NCBI GenBank assembly: GCA_035772785.1
Contig: JAOCPU010000007.1
Location: 686,001-750,000, forward strand
Source: Phlebiopsis flavidoalba
Taxonomy: Eukaryota; Basidiomycota; Agaricomycetes; Polyporales; Phanerochaetaceae
Direction: 5' to 3'
DNA: 64,000 nucleotides
Of the stretch, positions 25,009-37,079 are shown piece by piece (within the stretch, counting starts at the first letter, position 1; each line of letters begins with the position of its first letter). The notes beneath the pieces are model-generated. The model was not told the DNA's origin. It was given only the letters and a program-made list of their open reading frames with translations, and searched no databases. The position numbers and the translations under genes were made by a program.

Positions 25009-28000
25009 TTACTGGTTCGGTCCGGTCAGCAACCGCGCAAATACAGGCATGAACTTCTCGCATATCGACGAGAACCAAAACTCATGCTCTGCATTGTGTG
25101 GCTGAACGAGATTGTGTGCGATCTCGTGAGCAAGTGAGAAGTACCTGAAGCCGCAATGAGTACCGGCGAATGCAGCATATGCAGGAAAGCCTACCAGGAT
25201 ATATAGGCGTCTGACATGTCGCCGCGTTCTACCTTTGCGTCATCTGGAGAGACATGGATCAGTAAACGGAGACTTCGGAAGCAAAGATGAATGCGTACGC
25301 CAAGCCTCGAAAGAAACCTCAGATTCAAGAAAATGCTTGCATTGCGATTGAAGGCAATTGTCCCGCCAGATAGATCGTAGAATATGTGCAGACTTGACGA
25401 TGGAGAGCCCATAAAACTTCACCGAGTGGGCGGACAATGTAGACAAAGCGAGCAAGCGAGTCTCGCTTGCTAGCCAGCACGTCCTTGGGTTGCTGAACAT
25501 CTACACACTTGTGTTAGTAGGGTAGCATCAGGGTTGGAATATAAACTTACCTCGGCTCATGAACACCTTGATAACCGCCCATCTCGCCTATGTGGGATAG
25601 GAGTGTGAGAAAGAAGCAGATGCGCACCGTTTTCGACTCACCGCCTAAGACGAGGTCAATAGCCTGCCTGACGTATCACAATACCGGTCGTTCAGCGACT
25701 CTTTGACCACCTTCATATCCTTCGCGATATTACTTTGGAATAGCTCGTTCTCTCTTCCCGACAGGCCCGTATCGCGGCATCGATATTGCTCGCTAGCGCA
25801 AATGAGACAAACGTACGCGAGTGGGTAAGTCCTGACGTACTGATATTCTGTGTTGGTGTGATCCCAGCATTAGGTGTCATAGGCCTCCGACGACGACGGA
25901 CGCGGTGGCGGCAACAGCGCATTGCCTACGCCGCCAGGCCCGCCGGTCTCTACGGGGGTGGGGCCACCTCCGAAGTCCCCCTGGCATTGACGGTGGATCA
26001 GACAACGAGCTCCTTGGACCTTGGGTCGGTGTGGGCGTCACTGGAGGTTTAGGGCCTGTGAACTTTCTGCTTCCAGTTCATCATCGAGTTTCGGATCGAG
26101 GACCGGGTGTCTTGAGGAGGCGTGGAGATTAAGGTGTCATCTGAAGCCGAAGAAGTCTTCTCGTTAGGGGGAGGCAGTTGCGGGACGGGGAATGGTGGGG
26201 CAGGTGCCTCTTCCGGTGAAGGCTGGATGAGTGCAGTTTGTTTAGCTCGTTCACAGGGCTGCGTCTTCTGCTGCCTGTCGCTGGACCTTTTGTCTCTGTA
26301 GAATCCGATCGACTGAGAGAAAATCAGAGAGCTGTGCTCATTGGAGAGAAAAAGGCGTACCATTATATCCCCGCCTGCGCAAAGCACGCAGATCCGTCGA
26401 CAGTATCGTCATGAATAGAAGGGCATCGCTCGCGCGTGGGCGTTCGAATAGAATGCGGCAAAGAGAAGTGGAGACTCTGAGGAACCATGAGCGGATTTGC
26501 GCCATGCCTAGCAAAAATAAAGTAATTCACTGACTCGAACATGTCTACTTGGGTTGGTCATTGCCAGCTAGCCAGAGCTGGATCGGACCGCGGCGGCCCG
26601 TCTCTGAAAGCGATAGCGGATGCATCTTGATTTTTGACGATGCGTGCTTGATCGTAGAGTAGCGACTTGACGACCGTAAGCTTTCCGAACGCACGGACAA
26701 TGAAATTCTGATCTTGGTTGAGCCAACTGAATGGAACACGGGTTTGCGTGTGCGTGTGTTTCATGCAAGAACAGCGGCAGTCTCTCGAGGATGAGCGACC
26801 GAACCTCTGCGGCCTTTTCGAGTGTGTTTTATCTCAGAGGAAGTGGTTTGAATTCATCCTTGACAAGAGAGGTTAGACGTCGCGAACCGAGCTCAGAATA
26901 GAAGTCTAGAATGACATTATTATCGATAGACGATACAACTAGACTCATCTCACCTTCGAGGAGGTTCTTCTTGGGGACAGCTGAAGACATCCTCGTCTCC
27001 GAAAAGCTGATAGCTGTTCGTGTCGTCTGCGACGATGACCTTGTCTGGGGTCAAGAGATTGTACTCGTATTCCCAGTCGTCTTCTTCATCTAGCTCCATA
27101 TGAGTTTTGTCTTTCTTCTGGCTTCTAACTCTGCGCGAGCCCGAGTAAAATGGCCGAACGCTTCATCCGAGTCATGGTACCGGAAGACAGCAGTCGTCTG
27201 TTAACTGCAATATTGCGTAGTTCGGTAAGATAGCTAAAATAGACGTTATAAGATTGTCGAAACAGTGAGTGGGGGAAACGCGTACTTGTCTCTGCCCTCT
27301 GCCGTCTCATAGAATCGACGAGGGTTGTCAAGCAGAATTTGAGCAACTCTCCTCAACAGTAGGTTTCACGCTTAGTGCCACACGCACTGAGAAAACTGGT
27401 TAGGCCGGTAACCCGAAGTCGACAAAAGTGGAATATTTTTTTGGAATGGAGCTGTTGAGTGCCAACGCTGGTTTTGAAATAGCACTGTTTTGGAGACATG
27501 AGTCGGAATGAAGAACGTGCCACTTGTCTTGACGGGAACTATTGGAGACTGGGATAAGAGTCTGCAACTGTGGATTGTTGAATTCTAGACAAATTCAATC
27601 AGAATTTTCGTCCGCTCCACCGACCGGACTTACCGGTAACGTGGCTGGCCATGGCGAAAACCATTGCTTCGCGACCTCTTCATTCTCGGGAGGCGTGCTA
27701 CAGATGACATTGACGAGCATAATTAGTCGGCGGGTATCACGGATCCCAGCGTTTCCCAAGTCTTCCGCGGTGAGAGCTGGGGCTTGCGACGAGGAAGCCC
27801 ATAAACACACTCCATTCCCTCTTAGCAAAGACCCATATTGTCCGCCGAGCCTTAAACATGCAAGTCCAGTGGTGATCATAGACGATAAAGCCACCTACTT
27901 CATTGAGGTTTTGCCGAATCAAAACGGTCGGGTTGTCCCGACAATGCTGGTATGAAGGCGAGACCGAGAGAAGTCTGGCGGACTTGTATGAGGCGTATTA

Positions 28001-31000
28001 TTGTTGGAGTGGTTTGTCGAGGAAGTACTGTTACTTCAACGCTTGACGAGCGTATTTGCTTTCTCCGTGTCAGCCGGCAAAGAGACACGACGGTGTTGTA
28101 GGCGGTGTCAGGAAACGGAGTAGCCCCAGCTTGTGTATCCAAGAATTTTTTGCTAAGTGGGGATTAGTAAAGAAGTGACGTTGAAGGAGAAGTGACACAC
28201 CTTCTTCGGAAGATGGTTTCCATATTGTGTTGAGTCCCCCAGTCGACGATCGGCGAAGGCCAAGTTTGCGGAACACGTCAATGAGGCCTCGTACAACTGT
28301 GTTCTGCTCTGAATCTCTCCAGCTTACTAGCGCCGTTAGAATTTATTCCCTCCCTAGGGAACGCGGCGGTCATTTTAAGTCGTCAGATGTGAAATTCGTC
28401 ATCCACTCAAAAGTCGACTGTACCGCGACGAGCACTATTTGATGAGATCTACAATGGGGACCAGTCTCTCGGTCTTGATCATTCGTCTGGAACACAGATC
28501 ACTTAGCATCCCATGGCACACTTAAACAAGAACGCCCTTACCGGTTGAACACAATCTGGAGCATCGACGGGTCTACGTCCACCCAAGGGAAACTTCAGAA
28601 GGACTGTTCTGTGCAATTTGTCAACGACCTCTGATTACTGCCCGCACCGATCGTGAATACTTGACGAGTGGTAGTACCGTGGGAAGAGACAGGTGCAATT
28701 CTGAGACAGTAAGATATCTTGCGAGCGCTCTTCATCCCATGTGATAGGTAGGAAAATGCACTGGCAAATCTTTCATGAGAAGCTAACCCAAGCTTGTCAT
28801 GGAATAGGTTTTGGGGGACGCCTGCCAAGCTTTATCAGCGTCGTCAAGATCGTCGCCCAGGTAGGAGACAGCGTGATGTCAGTGTTCACTATCGAGGGCT
28901 GATTTGAGGGTCAAGGATATGGCTCTAGTCAAACCGAGGGCAATAGCAGTTCTGTGCCAACAACGAAAGACACGCCCCAACGGACTTGCTAGGAACCCCC
29001 GTTGTAGGATCAAGTGGCGACTAACATTTGATGGCAAAGATGGTGAAGGCCCGGTAAGGGCCGTCCAGGGACACACGCGGTTCACCAATGCCACGATGTG
29101 TTTGTGAAGGGTTTGCAATGGAAGGACAACGGCATACGGGACACGGCGTCTCCTCTTTTCGGGCACCTGTGATATCACAGCGGCACCCTAATACAGCTCT
29201 CTTCGAGCTCTCCATCAATGTGTTTTAACCGGCTCGGTATGCTTCTAGAAGATTATCTGCCCCACACATTGAAGCATGATAATAGAGGTGCCTAGTGGCT
29301 GGAAAAAAGACCCCGCATTGATCGTCATAGAGTCACGGACAAGTGAAGAAGAAGCGCACCTCTCGGGACGTAGGACGAGCTCGAATGTTCCTTGAGAACG
29401 TCCTCCCTGCGAAAGTGGTGACTCTGTGCCTTCAACATTCACTCCCTGGCTCTTGAAAGAGCATTTTACAATAGCCCTTGGGCGCTCCATGCCTATGACC
29501 CTACCCATCCTTGACTCTGGAATCACAACATCGGAAAGTCCATAGCCTGTCTTGGCAAAACAGCTGCAGGAAAGTCGTGCTTGCTTGTTACGGCAAATCG
29601 ACCATTTCTCCAGCCCCCCCGACACACCCCGAAATGCCCAGACCCGTTGTCTGGATGATAATCGGAAACAGCGCGCTGCATATAGCAGACTCCCCCATGC
29701 AAGAAAGAGCGAACGTGCGGGACGTTTGTTACGGACAAGCGAGAAAAAGCGCATCCTCAAACAGAGTGTACACTTGTCGAAGCCATGGGTGTGGCAGTGT
29801 GTGGACAAGCTGGAAGAAGACTTCCAAAGTGTGCCCAACGTAGCCTGGGCGGTTGCGGATGAGGAGTTACTTTGCGAGCGTTGCGCCAAGAGGCAGTCAT
29901 CATCGCCCTGTTTGGGTGATTCATTCCTTGTGGACCAAAGAGAAACGAAAATTGTGTACAAGTTCCTTCCTCATACAGCTGTTCCGATTTCACTAGGGTA
30001 CTCCACCAACCACCCAACTTTTAGTTATCCATCGTTTCAACACTAACAGGACAAGTGGCGTTGAGGCAAAATAATACAGTTGAAAAAATTCTGATACTCC
30101 ATACCGGGGGTAGGGGACGAAACTTTACGATCCCTGTGAATACGAAGTTGGAAGTTACTAATGATATACGAGTTCTTATCGGAGAGAATCGTCCATACAA
30201 CATACGATGGGGAATTCTCGTTCCAGTTCTCGTTGGGTTATGAAGCGAGCGCGTACATATGTCCACCAATGCCAGTAGTTTGTACCCGTAGAATGTCCCT
30301 AGTGGAATACGCTGTAGTTTTTGTGTCCTAACACATTGGACTTTGGTGAGCATACTATGAAAACTCTTGCAGACCCCGTCCTGAACAATCGATGAGTATG
30401 GGCCGGAGGCATTCAAGATCTTACATGGCGAGCTTACCCATTGCAATGTCAGCCCGCAACCCGTTTTGAAAGATGCTACCAGTGTCCGTAGCCTGGGGGG
30501 CTACGTTCGTCTTCACCTTTTTGCTAGCGTCATACTCATCCTTTGCCAGTCTGGCACAGCAACCTTCACTAAATATCACATTACATTCAATGATTGGTAT
30601 GCACGTACGTAGATCAGCTCGTTATCGCATGTTGGTAGGCAAGGTATTCTTTTTTCGTCGCGCGGAGAAGTTCTTTCTTCATCCGCTCATCCAACCGAAC
30701 ATCTACCTCGGCAGAGAAGATCAAGAAAAGAAGTTACACTTGTTTCGTTCTGAATTACGTGGAGAAGCTTCTTATGCTCATTCTGACACGGCTTACCTGC
30801 TCTTTCCGTCATCGGGCTCGGTGATAGTCGGTACAGGAGGGGTTCCTTTTTGCGGCGTCAAGGCTCCGAAGGACGAGAATAGCGAAAGAGAAAAACCCAG
30901 ATGGTGATCGTTTTTGCGAGTCTTCTTGTCTGAGCTCTACCCCCGTGATACGCTTTTGTCTCGGGGTTTGGTAGTTGATACCGGCGGACATAGACCTCCA

Positions 31001-32253
31001 TTGCATGACCTCCCGCTTGGATACCTGGAGCGCTAGCTGAGTTATGAAACAGAGTGTTTACGTGCCACACATTGGATGCACTCAAAGATTACTCACGAGT
31101 CACACTGACTGAAGTCACCTTCATAGTGCCCCTTGAGGTTTCAGGTTTCAACCCTTTCCTCAAGACAAGAGAGCGTGCGATGCCCCGATCTTTCTTCAAG
31201 TTTGCCAGGCGTTTTCCCGTTGAAGAAGACGCTCACTTCCGCAAAGTCTGGACATGAAAGCTAATTGACGACGATAAGAATCGTATAAAGTCAAATGGGG
31301 GTTTGGCCATTGGTCCACGTTCTCGTAAAGGCATGCTGAATGTTGTCCATTTAGTGTGCTCCGCCTCTGGTAGTCTTGCCTCTACGAGCGAATAACTGCC
31401 AATCGCTCCGTCAGTTGTGTTTCAGCAAGGAAGCTGTATAGCCCGCACCTGCGTCTTTGCCATCCTTCCAATAAAAGCCCATCCATTGTCTATGTTGGCA
31501 TGTGTTATGTACGCCTATCCTCGAGCGGAAGAGATGATAATACGCACCACCAGAGGTGACGAAGGGCTCTTCTGTGACAGAAAACAAGCTATAGAACCCT
31601 GAGACCGTTTCAAGAAGAGTCTAGCACAATTTGTAGAACAGGTGCGCACCGACACCAAACGCTCCGATTTTTTCTCTTCATCTGGATTCCCTCGGCTGGC
31701 CATAGCGTTAGACGGAATTGGTGCGCTTCAAAAAATCAAGCCCGCGCATACCAATCTTCTTCAAACGGGGACCAGTCTTCGTCCCTGAAAATAATGCCGT
31801 CATTTTTGAACGTCCATTGATGAATCTAAGAGAACTTTGAGCACTAGAAGACACCTGACGACAAGGGAAACGTACGACAGCCGTCTTCAAGTCCGGCAAC
31901 TTCTCTGAGTGGGTATGTACGGAGGTCAGATTGGCTAGAATCGGTCCTATTCTGCCTCTGAGCGAAACTTTCTGTCTCAAAGTGTATTTCTACAGCTTTC
32001 GCACTCGCGTCGTCAGAGTTCTGCAGTAGTTCACGAAATACTAGTGATGGACTCATTGAGTAGCCCTCGAATTGAGAGATGTTTCTCAACGAACCGGTAA
32101 ATTCTCCAGAGTACCTCGCAAGGACTTTGTCTATCAGAGCCCTCTGGTTGACCTCTACGGACTCGTCATACCCGCTTCCCCACTATAAACTTTGTGAGCA
32201 CACAACCAAGTCACTCAACGGATACTCACCAGCTCTTCCCGAGCATGAGCCAT
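25009..32253 (-). CDS. large sacsin/HSP90-like (GHKL) ATPase-domain protein, DUF3684 family, frame-broken
   Basis: The N-terminal region has the GHKL ATPase helix Phe-Arg-Glu-Leu-Leu-Gln-Asn-Ser-Asp-Asp-Ala near 32,030. It is preceded by Glu-Glu-Leu-Trp-Gly-Ser-Gly-Tyr-Asp and Arg-Ala-Leu-Ile-Asp-Lys-Val-Leu-Ala-Arg-Tyr, with introns after the Glu-Glu-Leu codons and before Val-Phe-Arg. Further on are Glu-Gly-Asn-Pro-Asp-Glu-Glu-Lys and Phe-Tyr-Ser-Leu-Phe-Ser-Val-Thr-Glu-Glu-Pro-Phe near 31,600, and Met-Gly-Phe-Tyr-Trp-Lys-Asp-Gly-Lys near 31,480. At the C-terminus are Asp-Asp-Ala-Lys-Val-Glu-Arg-Gly-Asp near 25,230 and a metallopeptidase-like His-Glu-Ile-Ala-His with Val-Gln-Pro-His-Asn, stopping at 25009-25011. 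The Asn and Asp of the first motif are the Bergerat-fold ATP/Mg ligands. The 7.2 kb span fits a protein of about 1,600-1,700 residues. Role in fungi is not established, probably chaperone-like. A longer N-terminus upstream of 32,253 is possible (open frame to about 32,320). Many 1-nt breaks occur. Confidence 0.85.
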
Positions 32254-32799
32254 GATCTCCACAATGGATGGCGGCTCTGGTTTCTCCTTGGCTGACTCTA
32301 AATGTTTTCCGGGTGTTAAAACGAGCGCAAGGTAGGCATGGTGCGTGTCAAGTAGACGGGGTTCGGCAGGCACGGCGTTTTGCTGGCGCCACGTTCAGTG
32401 ACAACCTTGCGCGCTACACCGAATGTGCTTCTCCTAATCGTGGAGCGTCGACCAACGGACGTGGCCAGCTCTAGGCAACTCAGCTCAAACGGAGACCAGG
32501 TGCAATACATCGATTACTCTCCGTCCCCAGTGGTCGGTCCGGACGGGGGGCTAGATAACGACGCTACCGTACGCGCAGTATTTACTAAGACGCTCCCCAA
32601 GCCACGCTGGGAGAACACCGGACTTGCAAGACTGTTGACGACATGGGTGGGATCCGGGAAAGGCAACGCGAGGAGCGATGTATATTCCGCACAGTGGGGG
32701 GAAAGGAATGACAGAGCAATACGACGACATATGTAACTGGCTTCCAATCCACCGAATCCTCCATTCGTAGATGAAATTACGTCTGTTATGAAAAGTATT
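32254..32799. other. intergenic stretch or unrecognised exons
   Basis: This stretch lies between the ATPase start and the diacylglycerol kinase end. Open frames of about 60-120 codons occur on both strands (for example 32380-32736 +), but none shows a recognisable family. It may include a 5' extension of the ATPase gene. Confidence 0.3.
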
Positions 32800-34150
32800 A
32801 CTAATGTATTCCTCTATCTGTCGGTATGTAAAAATGCAATAAACGTAGGAGGTCATGAGAAGAATTTTGAGACATTTGAACAAACCCCAGATGCCAAACC
32901 ACCGGATATGATGGGCAAGGTAAGGTTATCGTCGAGGGAACCGAGGTCTGATTGAGAGTTTTTAGCCGTCGCCACAGATCACAATGCCGTACACGTGAGG
33001 TACATACCCAAAGCTTCGGCCAACACCGGATACAAGTCCGCTCACCACTCCCAATAACTCCAAGTCCGAACCACCCACCGAATGAGCTAGTGCCAGGCTC
33101 GGTGGCGACACCCTGTTCAAATGTCCATATGGGCCCTAATCCTCCCCAGAGAGACCGAGCAAGCCCCAAAAAGCCAATGGCAATCGCCGCGCCAGTCACG
33201 GAACCGGCAATGAATCCAGCCAGTGACTTGCGCGATGCCAGAGAGGCAGCTGAAGAAATAGGGGTAAAACGGCGAGGTAGAGGCGGGGTGAATCGTCCCC
33301 AGAGACGTTTCCTATGGTCGACGCGGCGGTATCTGCCCAAGAGAGGCTGGCGTAGAGGTTAGGCAATTGGGCAACAAAGGGAATGACTGGACGTACATAA
33401 GAATAGAAACAACGGCGATGTCAAGCGGGTATAGAGCCAACACCCAGATAGCACCGATAATGTACCATATAACGCCGTTTGATGCTTTCTACAAAACGTT
33501 CGCCATTAGTATGTGGAGCCCCTTTGAGGACAGATACATCAGAGCCGCACCTTTTCACTCTCTCGCATGAGAAAGCCGAGACACCTCTCATAAAGTTGTT
33601 CGAAAGCGGGCCAGTTAAGGCGCAAAAATGTCCGCTGGAACAACGACGGCAAGGGCAGCACCGAGAGCGGCAACGACACGTCCAGGAGATCCATGAGGAG
33701 AGATACAGATATAATGTAAGAAATCCTGGGGGAGACATCGTTTATGTTTTCTGCATCACGGTGTACCCTGCAGACGCGTTGGAACTCACCTATCGACGAG
33801 TGCAGAATCTTACGGGGAATTTCCAGTCTATTGGAGGGTGCGTAAGGAGCGGAGGCCTTCGCTCTAGTAGAGCGGTGTGGTGTGACGATAACCCCCGGGA
33901 GGAGTGAGGGCAAGGCTCTGTATGGGGGGCTTGCCGGTGACGATATCTCGAAAGTTGTGGTGTGTCCGTTGGCTCGTCGAGGAACGCGACTTGTGGTCTT
34001 TCTGGCGGTCATTGTATGGGGTTGTGTGGCGCGGTATGCGCGGACACGAAAGGAATTTTCGGGGACGTTGGCCGGAGCGAGAGAGAGTACGGATGGGACG
34101 TGTCGTGTCGTGTGATAGTGAGAAGGCATCGTTCGCGTTGGCAAGGCCAT
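32800..34150 (-). CDS. dgk1: CTP-dependent diacylglycerol kinase (Dgk1 type), frame-broken
   Basis: Dgk1 is an ER/nuclear-membrane enzyme that phosphorylates diacylglycerol with CTP, opposing phosphatidate phosphatase. After a Ser/Thr/Arg-rich N-terminus the minus strand encodes Ile-Pro-Arg-Lys-Ile-Leu-His-Ser-Ser-Ile-Gly near 33,810 and a membrane stretch. Next come Leu-Arg-Leu-Asn-Trp-Pro-Ala-Phe-Glu near 33,620 and Trp-Tyr-Ile-Ile-Gly-Ala-Ile-Trp-Val-Leu near 33,460. The family core Leu-Ser-Trp-Ala-Asp-Thr-Ala-Ala-Ser-Thr-Ile-Gly lies near 33,340. Then follow Ser-Arg-Lys-Ser-Leu-Ala-Gly-Phe near 33,230 and Ser-Val-Asp-Asp-Asn-Leu-Thr-Leu-Pro-like residues near 32,930, ending with a hydrophobic Trp-Gly-Leu-Phe-Lys-Cys-Leu. 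Several introns are visible. Two or more 1-nt breaks occur, one between the Ala-Asp-Thr core and the following segment. Start and stop are approximate. Confidence 0.85.
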
Positions 34151-34552
34151 ATGTGCAAGCGAGGTTCAGTGTCGTGTACGGTGTCACAGTAGATTATACA
34201 TGTAAAGTTGAGGATAACAGACGAGGGAGAAATAAAGCTTCGAGGTTGAGGGGGTGTGAACCCAACCTGGTGCAGAACGCCGCGAACTGCTAGCTGCCGC
34301 CTGGGGCGCCTATCTATAGGCCGGTTCGCTTCGGCAGCAACCGCTCAGACGGAAACTGAGGCACCTGAATCTCGTTCTCAGGCCCAGTCACTCGCATTCC
34401 TCATGAGGTAATTTGCCCGCTATCGCACTGACCAGCAGGAATTAAAGCACAAGTAAAAAGAACAACATCATACATACCATGTTATCGACCCAAAGCCGAT
34501 GCAATTTTAGAGAACAGCCGCCCGTACTAAAACATGATCGTGCGCGCAATGT

Positions 34553-35409
34553 TTAGTAGACGTAGCCCAAAATCTTGCCTCCGACATGTTTGCGACGTGC
34601 CTCCTCGTGGTCGAGGATGCCGGGATGAGGTGGTCTGTGACGCGAGGAAAAGTTGATTAGAGCAACGTTATAATCTTATTGCACACAGATGAACCCACCA
34701 GGATGATGATGCCGAACTGACGGGCAGGGAGCAGCAAGTTGACCCAGTTCTCGATTTGGTCGACTTGAACGTTGTATCGGGGAGAGATAACGCCGCACTT
34801 GTTGAGACGACCATTGAGCTGCACAACAATCTTGCCGGAGCGGTTGGATCATCGACGATTTCGAACTCGCCAATGTAAACCTGTGCAGCAGGTTAGTATC
34901 TGAAGAAGACTTGCGATTTCCGTAAGGAAGGGAAGGGTGAGGGGAAGTAAAATGGAATGTCAACTCTGCGTGTGAACTCAAACTCGTGAGACGTAAGAGA
35001 TCGCGTTGTTTTGGTTTCGAGAGATAGGTCAATATTCCGGAGCGTTAAAACGAAGGGGGGGTAGAGGCAAGACCCTCGCCAATCGTAGTTATCACTCCGT
35101 GTGATGAGACGGAACATGGATGAAGACTGCACTGGCAATGTTTAGACCGAAGGAACTCCTACATACCGTGTCGCTGCATCACACTCAAGAACTTCACAAT
35201 GACCTTCGACGAGGGACGAATAAGAAACCTGGCGCTTGCCGCGACGCTCAGCATTGACAATGTTGTTCTGCAGGATGATGTCAATAAGATATTCAGTCTT
35301 CACATTATATTACTCACGAGGCAGTCGTTCTCGGGGGCGCGCTGTGAGCGGGACATCACGCATCACAGGCTGCGAAAGCATTACTCACGAGAACGGAGAC
35401 GCGGACCAT
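34553..35409 (-). CDS. rps22: 40S ribosomal protein uS8 (RPS22/S15a)
   Basis: The first exon (ATG complement at 35407-35409) encodes Met-Val-Arg-Val-Ser-Val-Leu. After a tiny second exon, the third encodes [13 protein letters not shown] and, one base out of frame, [12 protein letters not shown]. A 286-nt intron (34881-35166) precedes [20 protein letters not shown] and Ile-Glu-Asn-Trp-Val-Asn-Leu-Leu. The last exon encodes [18 protein letters not shown] and TAA (34553-34555). The 130-residue length matches. The break in exon 3 is an extra base in the A-run at 35225-35227. The gene is divergent from RPS17. Confidence 0.94.
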
Positions 35410-35911
35410 GTCGGGCGATAATGAGCGGACTTCGACGAAAGACTAGGGATTTGAGGAAAAGTAGTGAGTACCTATGCTCGTCCGAGTGTCGTGCTACAGA
35501 AAGCGCGAGTCAAGACGAGCTAAAACGGCAGAGACATTGCCAAATAAGTCGTCAAGTGCAATCTTTCCTACACGGCCAGGGAGCGAAAAAAGCATGATTC
35601 ACCTTGCGTGAAAGGTCTTGAGGAGGGCGGGTAACGGAAACAGCAATGACAGCCAAATGTTCGGGGTGTCCTCGCGCGCCTTCGTCAGCGCTTGTTGGCT
35701 GCCGCTCTGATACCTGCCTGTACAGTACCACTTTCAGACCACCAGTCGGCGCCTACCGAATAGGGATCGCCCAGACCGTCGCCCGTAGCGACAAGCAGCC
35801 CCATCCTCAAGACCCGCGCCGCCGCCGACAGTCCCCGAATTCCATCATGGTGTAGCAGGCAAGTCAGGATGCCATCGTGCGGTAGGACCATCTGACCCTT
35901 CTGCCTTCGTA
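35410..35911. promoter_or_regulatory. shared divergent promoter region of two ribosomal protein genes
   Basis: About 500 bp separate the start codons of RPS22 (-) and RPS17 (+). No coding family is visible inside. Head-to-head placement implies that both core promoters, and probably shared activator sites, lie here. I could not identify specific motifs with confidence. Confidence 0.5.
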
Positions 35912-36594
35912 ATGGGTTTTTTCCGAGCGTTCGTATGGCTAAATACCACCAAGAGGGCCTCCCGTGTCCTCATCGAAAAATAGTAAGTAGTCATCTTGCG
36001 TGGTCTCTGAGGGTTCGGATAGTAGCAGGAACACAATGAAGGAATTGAGGGGTGGACGAAGACGAGGGTGCTGCTGTGACCCATTCTGCTGACAGACTCC
36101 TCTAGCTACCCCCGCTTGACTTTGGACTTCCACACCAACAAGCGAATCATCGATGAAGTCGTGCGTTAATTCACTTCCGAGGTATCCCTTCGTTGTCTCA
36201 AGCGCGCGAGTTCACAGGCGGTAGTTCCCTCAAACGCCTGAGGAACAAGATTGCTGGTTTCACGACCCATTTGATGAAGCGTATTCAGAAGGGCCCCGTC
36301 CGCGCTGCATCTCGTTCAAGCTGCAGGAGGAAGAGCGCGAGCGCAAGGACAACTACGTCCCTGAGGTATCCGCCCTCGACACCACTGTCACCGGCCTTGA
36401 GGTCGACCCCGACACCAAGGTTCGTCGTGTATTCGCGCGTCTTTCGATGACTCTGTATCAATTCATGTGTCCAGGACCTCCTCCATGCTCTTAACTTCGA
36501 CTCGGTGCAAGTCACGATCGTACAGCCGGTTGTTGCCATTCCCGAGAGGGGACCCCGTCGGGACCGCAGGAACGTCCCTGGTGCTGGCCGGTAG
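35912..36594 (+). CDS. rps17: 40S ribosomal protein eS17 (RPS17)
   Basis: The probable start is the ATG at 35912. Exon 1 ends [12 protein letters not shown] before a GTAAGT. The next exon encodes [13 protein letters not shown] near 36,110. After an intron ending near 36,217 come [14 protein letters not shown] and Lys-Gly-Pro-Val-Arg. A shifted frame then gives [13 protein letters not shown] and Val-Ser-Ala-Leu-Asp. The last exon (from about 36,475) ends [12 protein letters not shown] and TAG at 36592-36594. Breaks occur near 36,233 (one base missing) and 36,303 (one base extra). The first few codons after Met are disturbed. Length of about 145 residues fits. Confidence 0.93.
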
Positions 36595-36992
36595 ACATAT
36601 ACTACTCATGTCTTCCCATGTACTCTTTTCGTCGTCGCAACTCTATGCATATCACTGGTCCGGGCAATGTATTCGAGAGCCTTTTTCCGAAGCGCTTAGT
36701 CCCTGCATTTCCCCGGCAACCTTCTGTAACGTATGTCAAGGTCGTGTATTGTTTATTCCCTTCTTCGAGGCCATGCAGATGTAAATATTTCTGACGTGGG
36801 CCTGACACCGCGACTTACAGCGGTGTAATAGCCGTGTTACCAAAATGCAAGTGTTTTAAAACATGTAAGGGCCAAAAGCACGCGATCCCTATATGACGTT
36901 ATCACCAGACCCTCGTCCCGAGAGAGAGGAGCGAGGACATAGCGAACAGTGTGTCGATGGCCAGCGATGAAAATGCTAGCTCGTGTCCCGCC
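36595..36992. other. 3' flank of RPS17; no gene
   Basis: Only short frames are present. It probably contains the RPS17 3' UTR and the tRNA-Pro downstream flank. Confidence 0.5.
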
Positions 36993-36997
36993 AAAAA
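36993..36997 (-). terminator. RNA polymerase III terminator of tRNA-Pro
   Basis: Five A residues on the plus strand, T5 on the tRNA strand, lie directly after the tRNA 3' end. Confidence 0.8.
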
Positions 36998-37079
36998 GGG
37001 CTCAACCGGGATTCGAACCCGGGATCCCTTGCAATCGGATACACCCAAAGCAAGTATCTTACCTCTAGACCATTGAGCC
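36998..37079 (-). tRNA. tRNA-Pro(UGG) with a short intron
   Basis: Read on the minus strand: acceptor GGCTCAA pairs with TTGAGCC, discriminator C. The D arm is GTCT-AGAGGTA-AGAT. The anticodon stem CTTGC/GCAAG encloses TT-TGG-G and an intron of about 9-10 nt. The T arm is CCGGG-TTCGAAT-CCCGG. All stems pair. It is the last gene before the transposon cluster, which starts about 175 bp upstream of it. Confidence 0.95.

Noticed and set aside
29245..29961. 238-codon minus-strand frame as an independent gene
   Set aside because: It lies inside the large ATPase gene and includes sequence continuing that protein; part of it is probably intron read-through.
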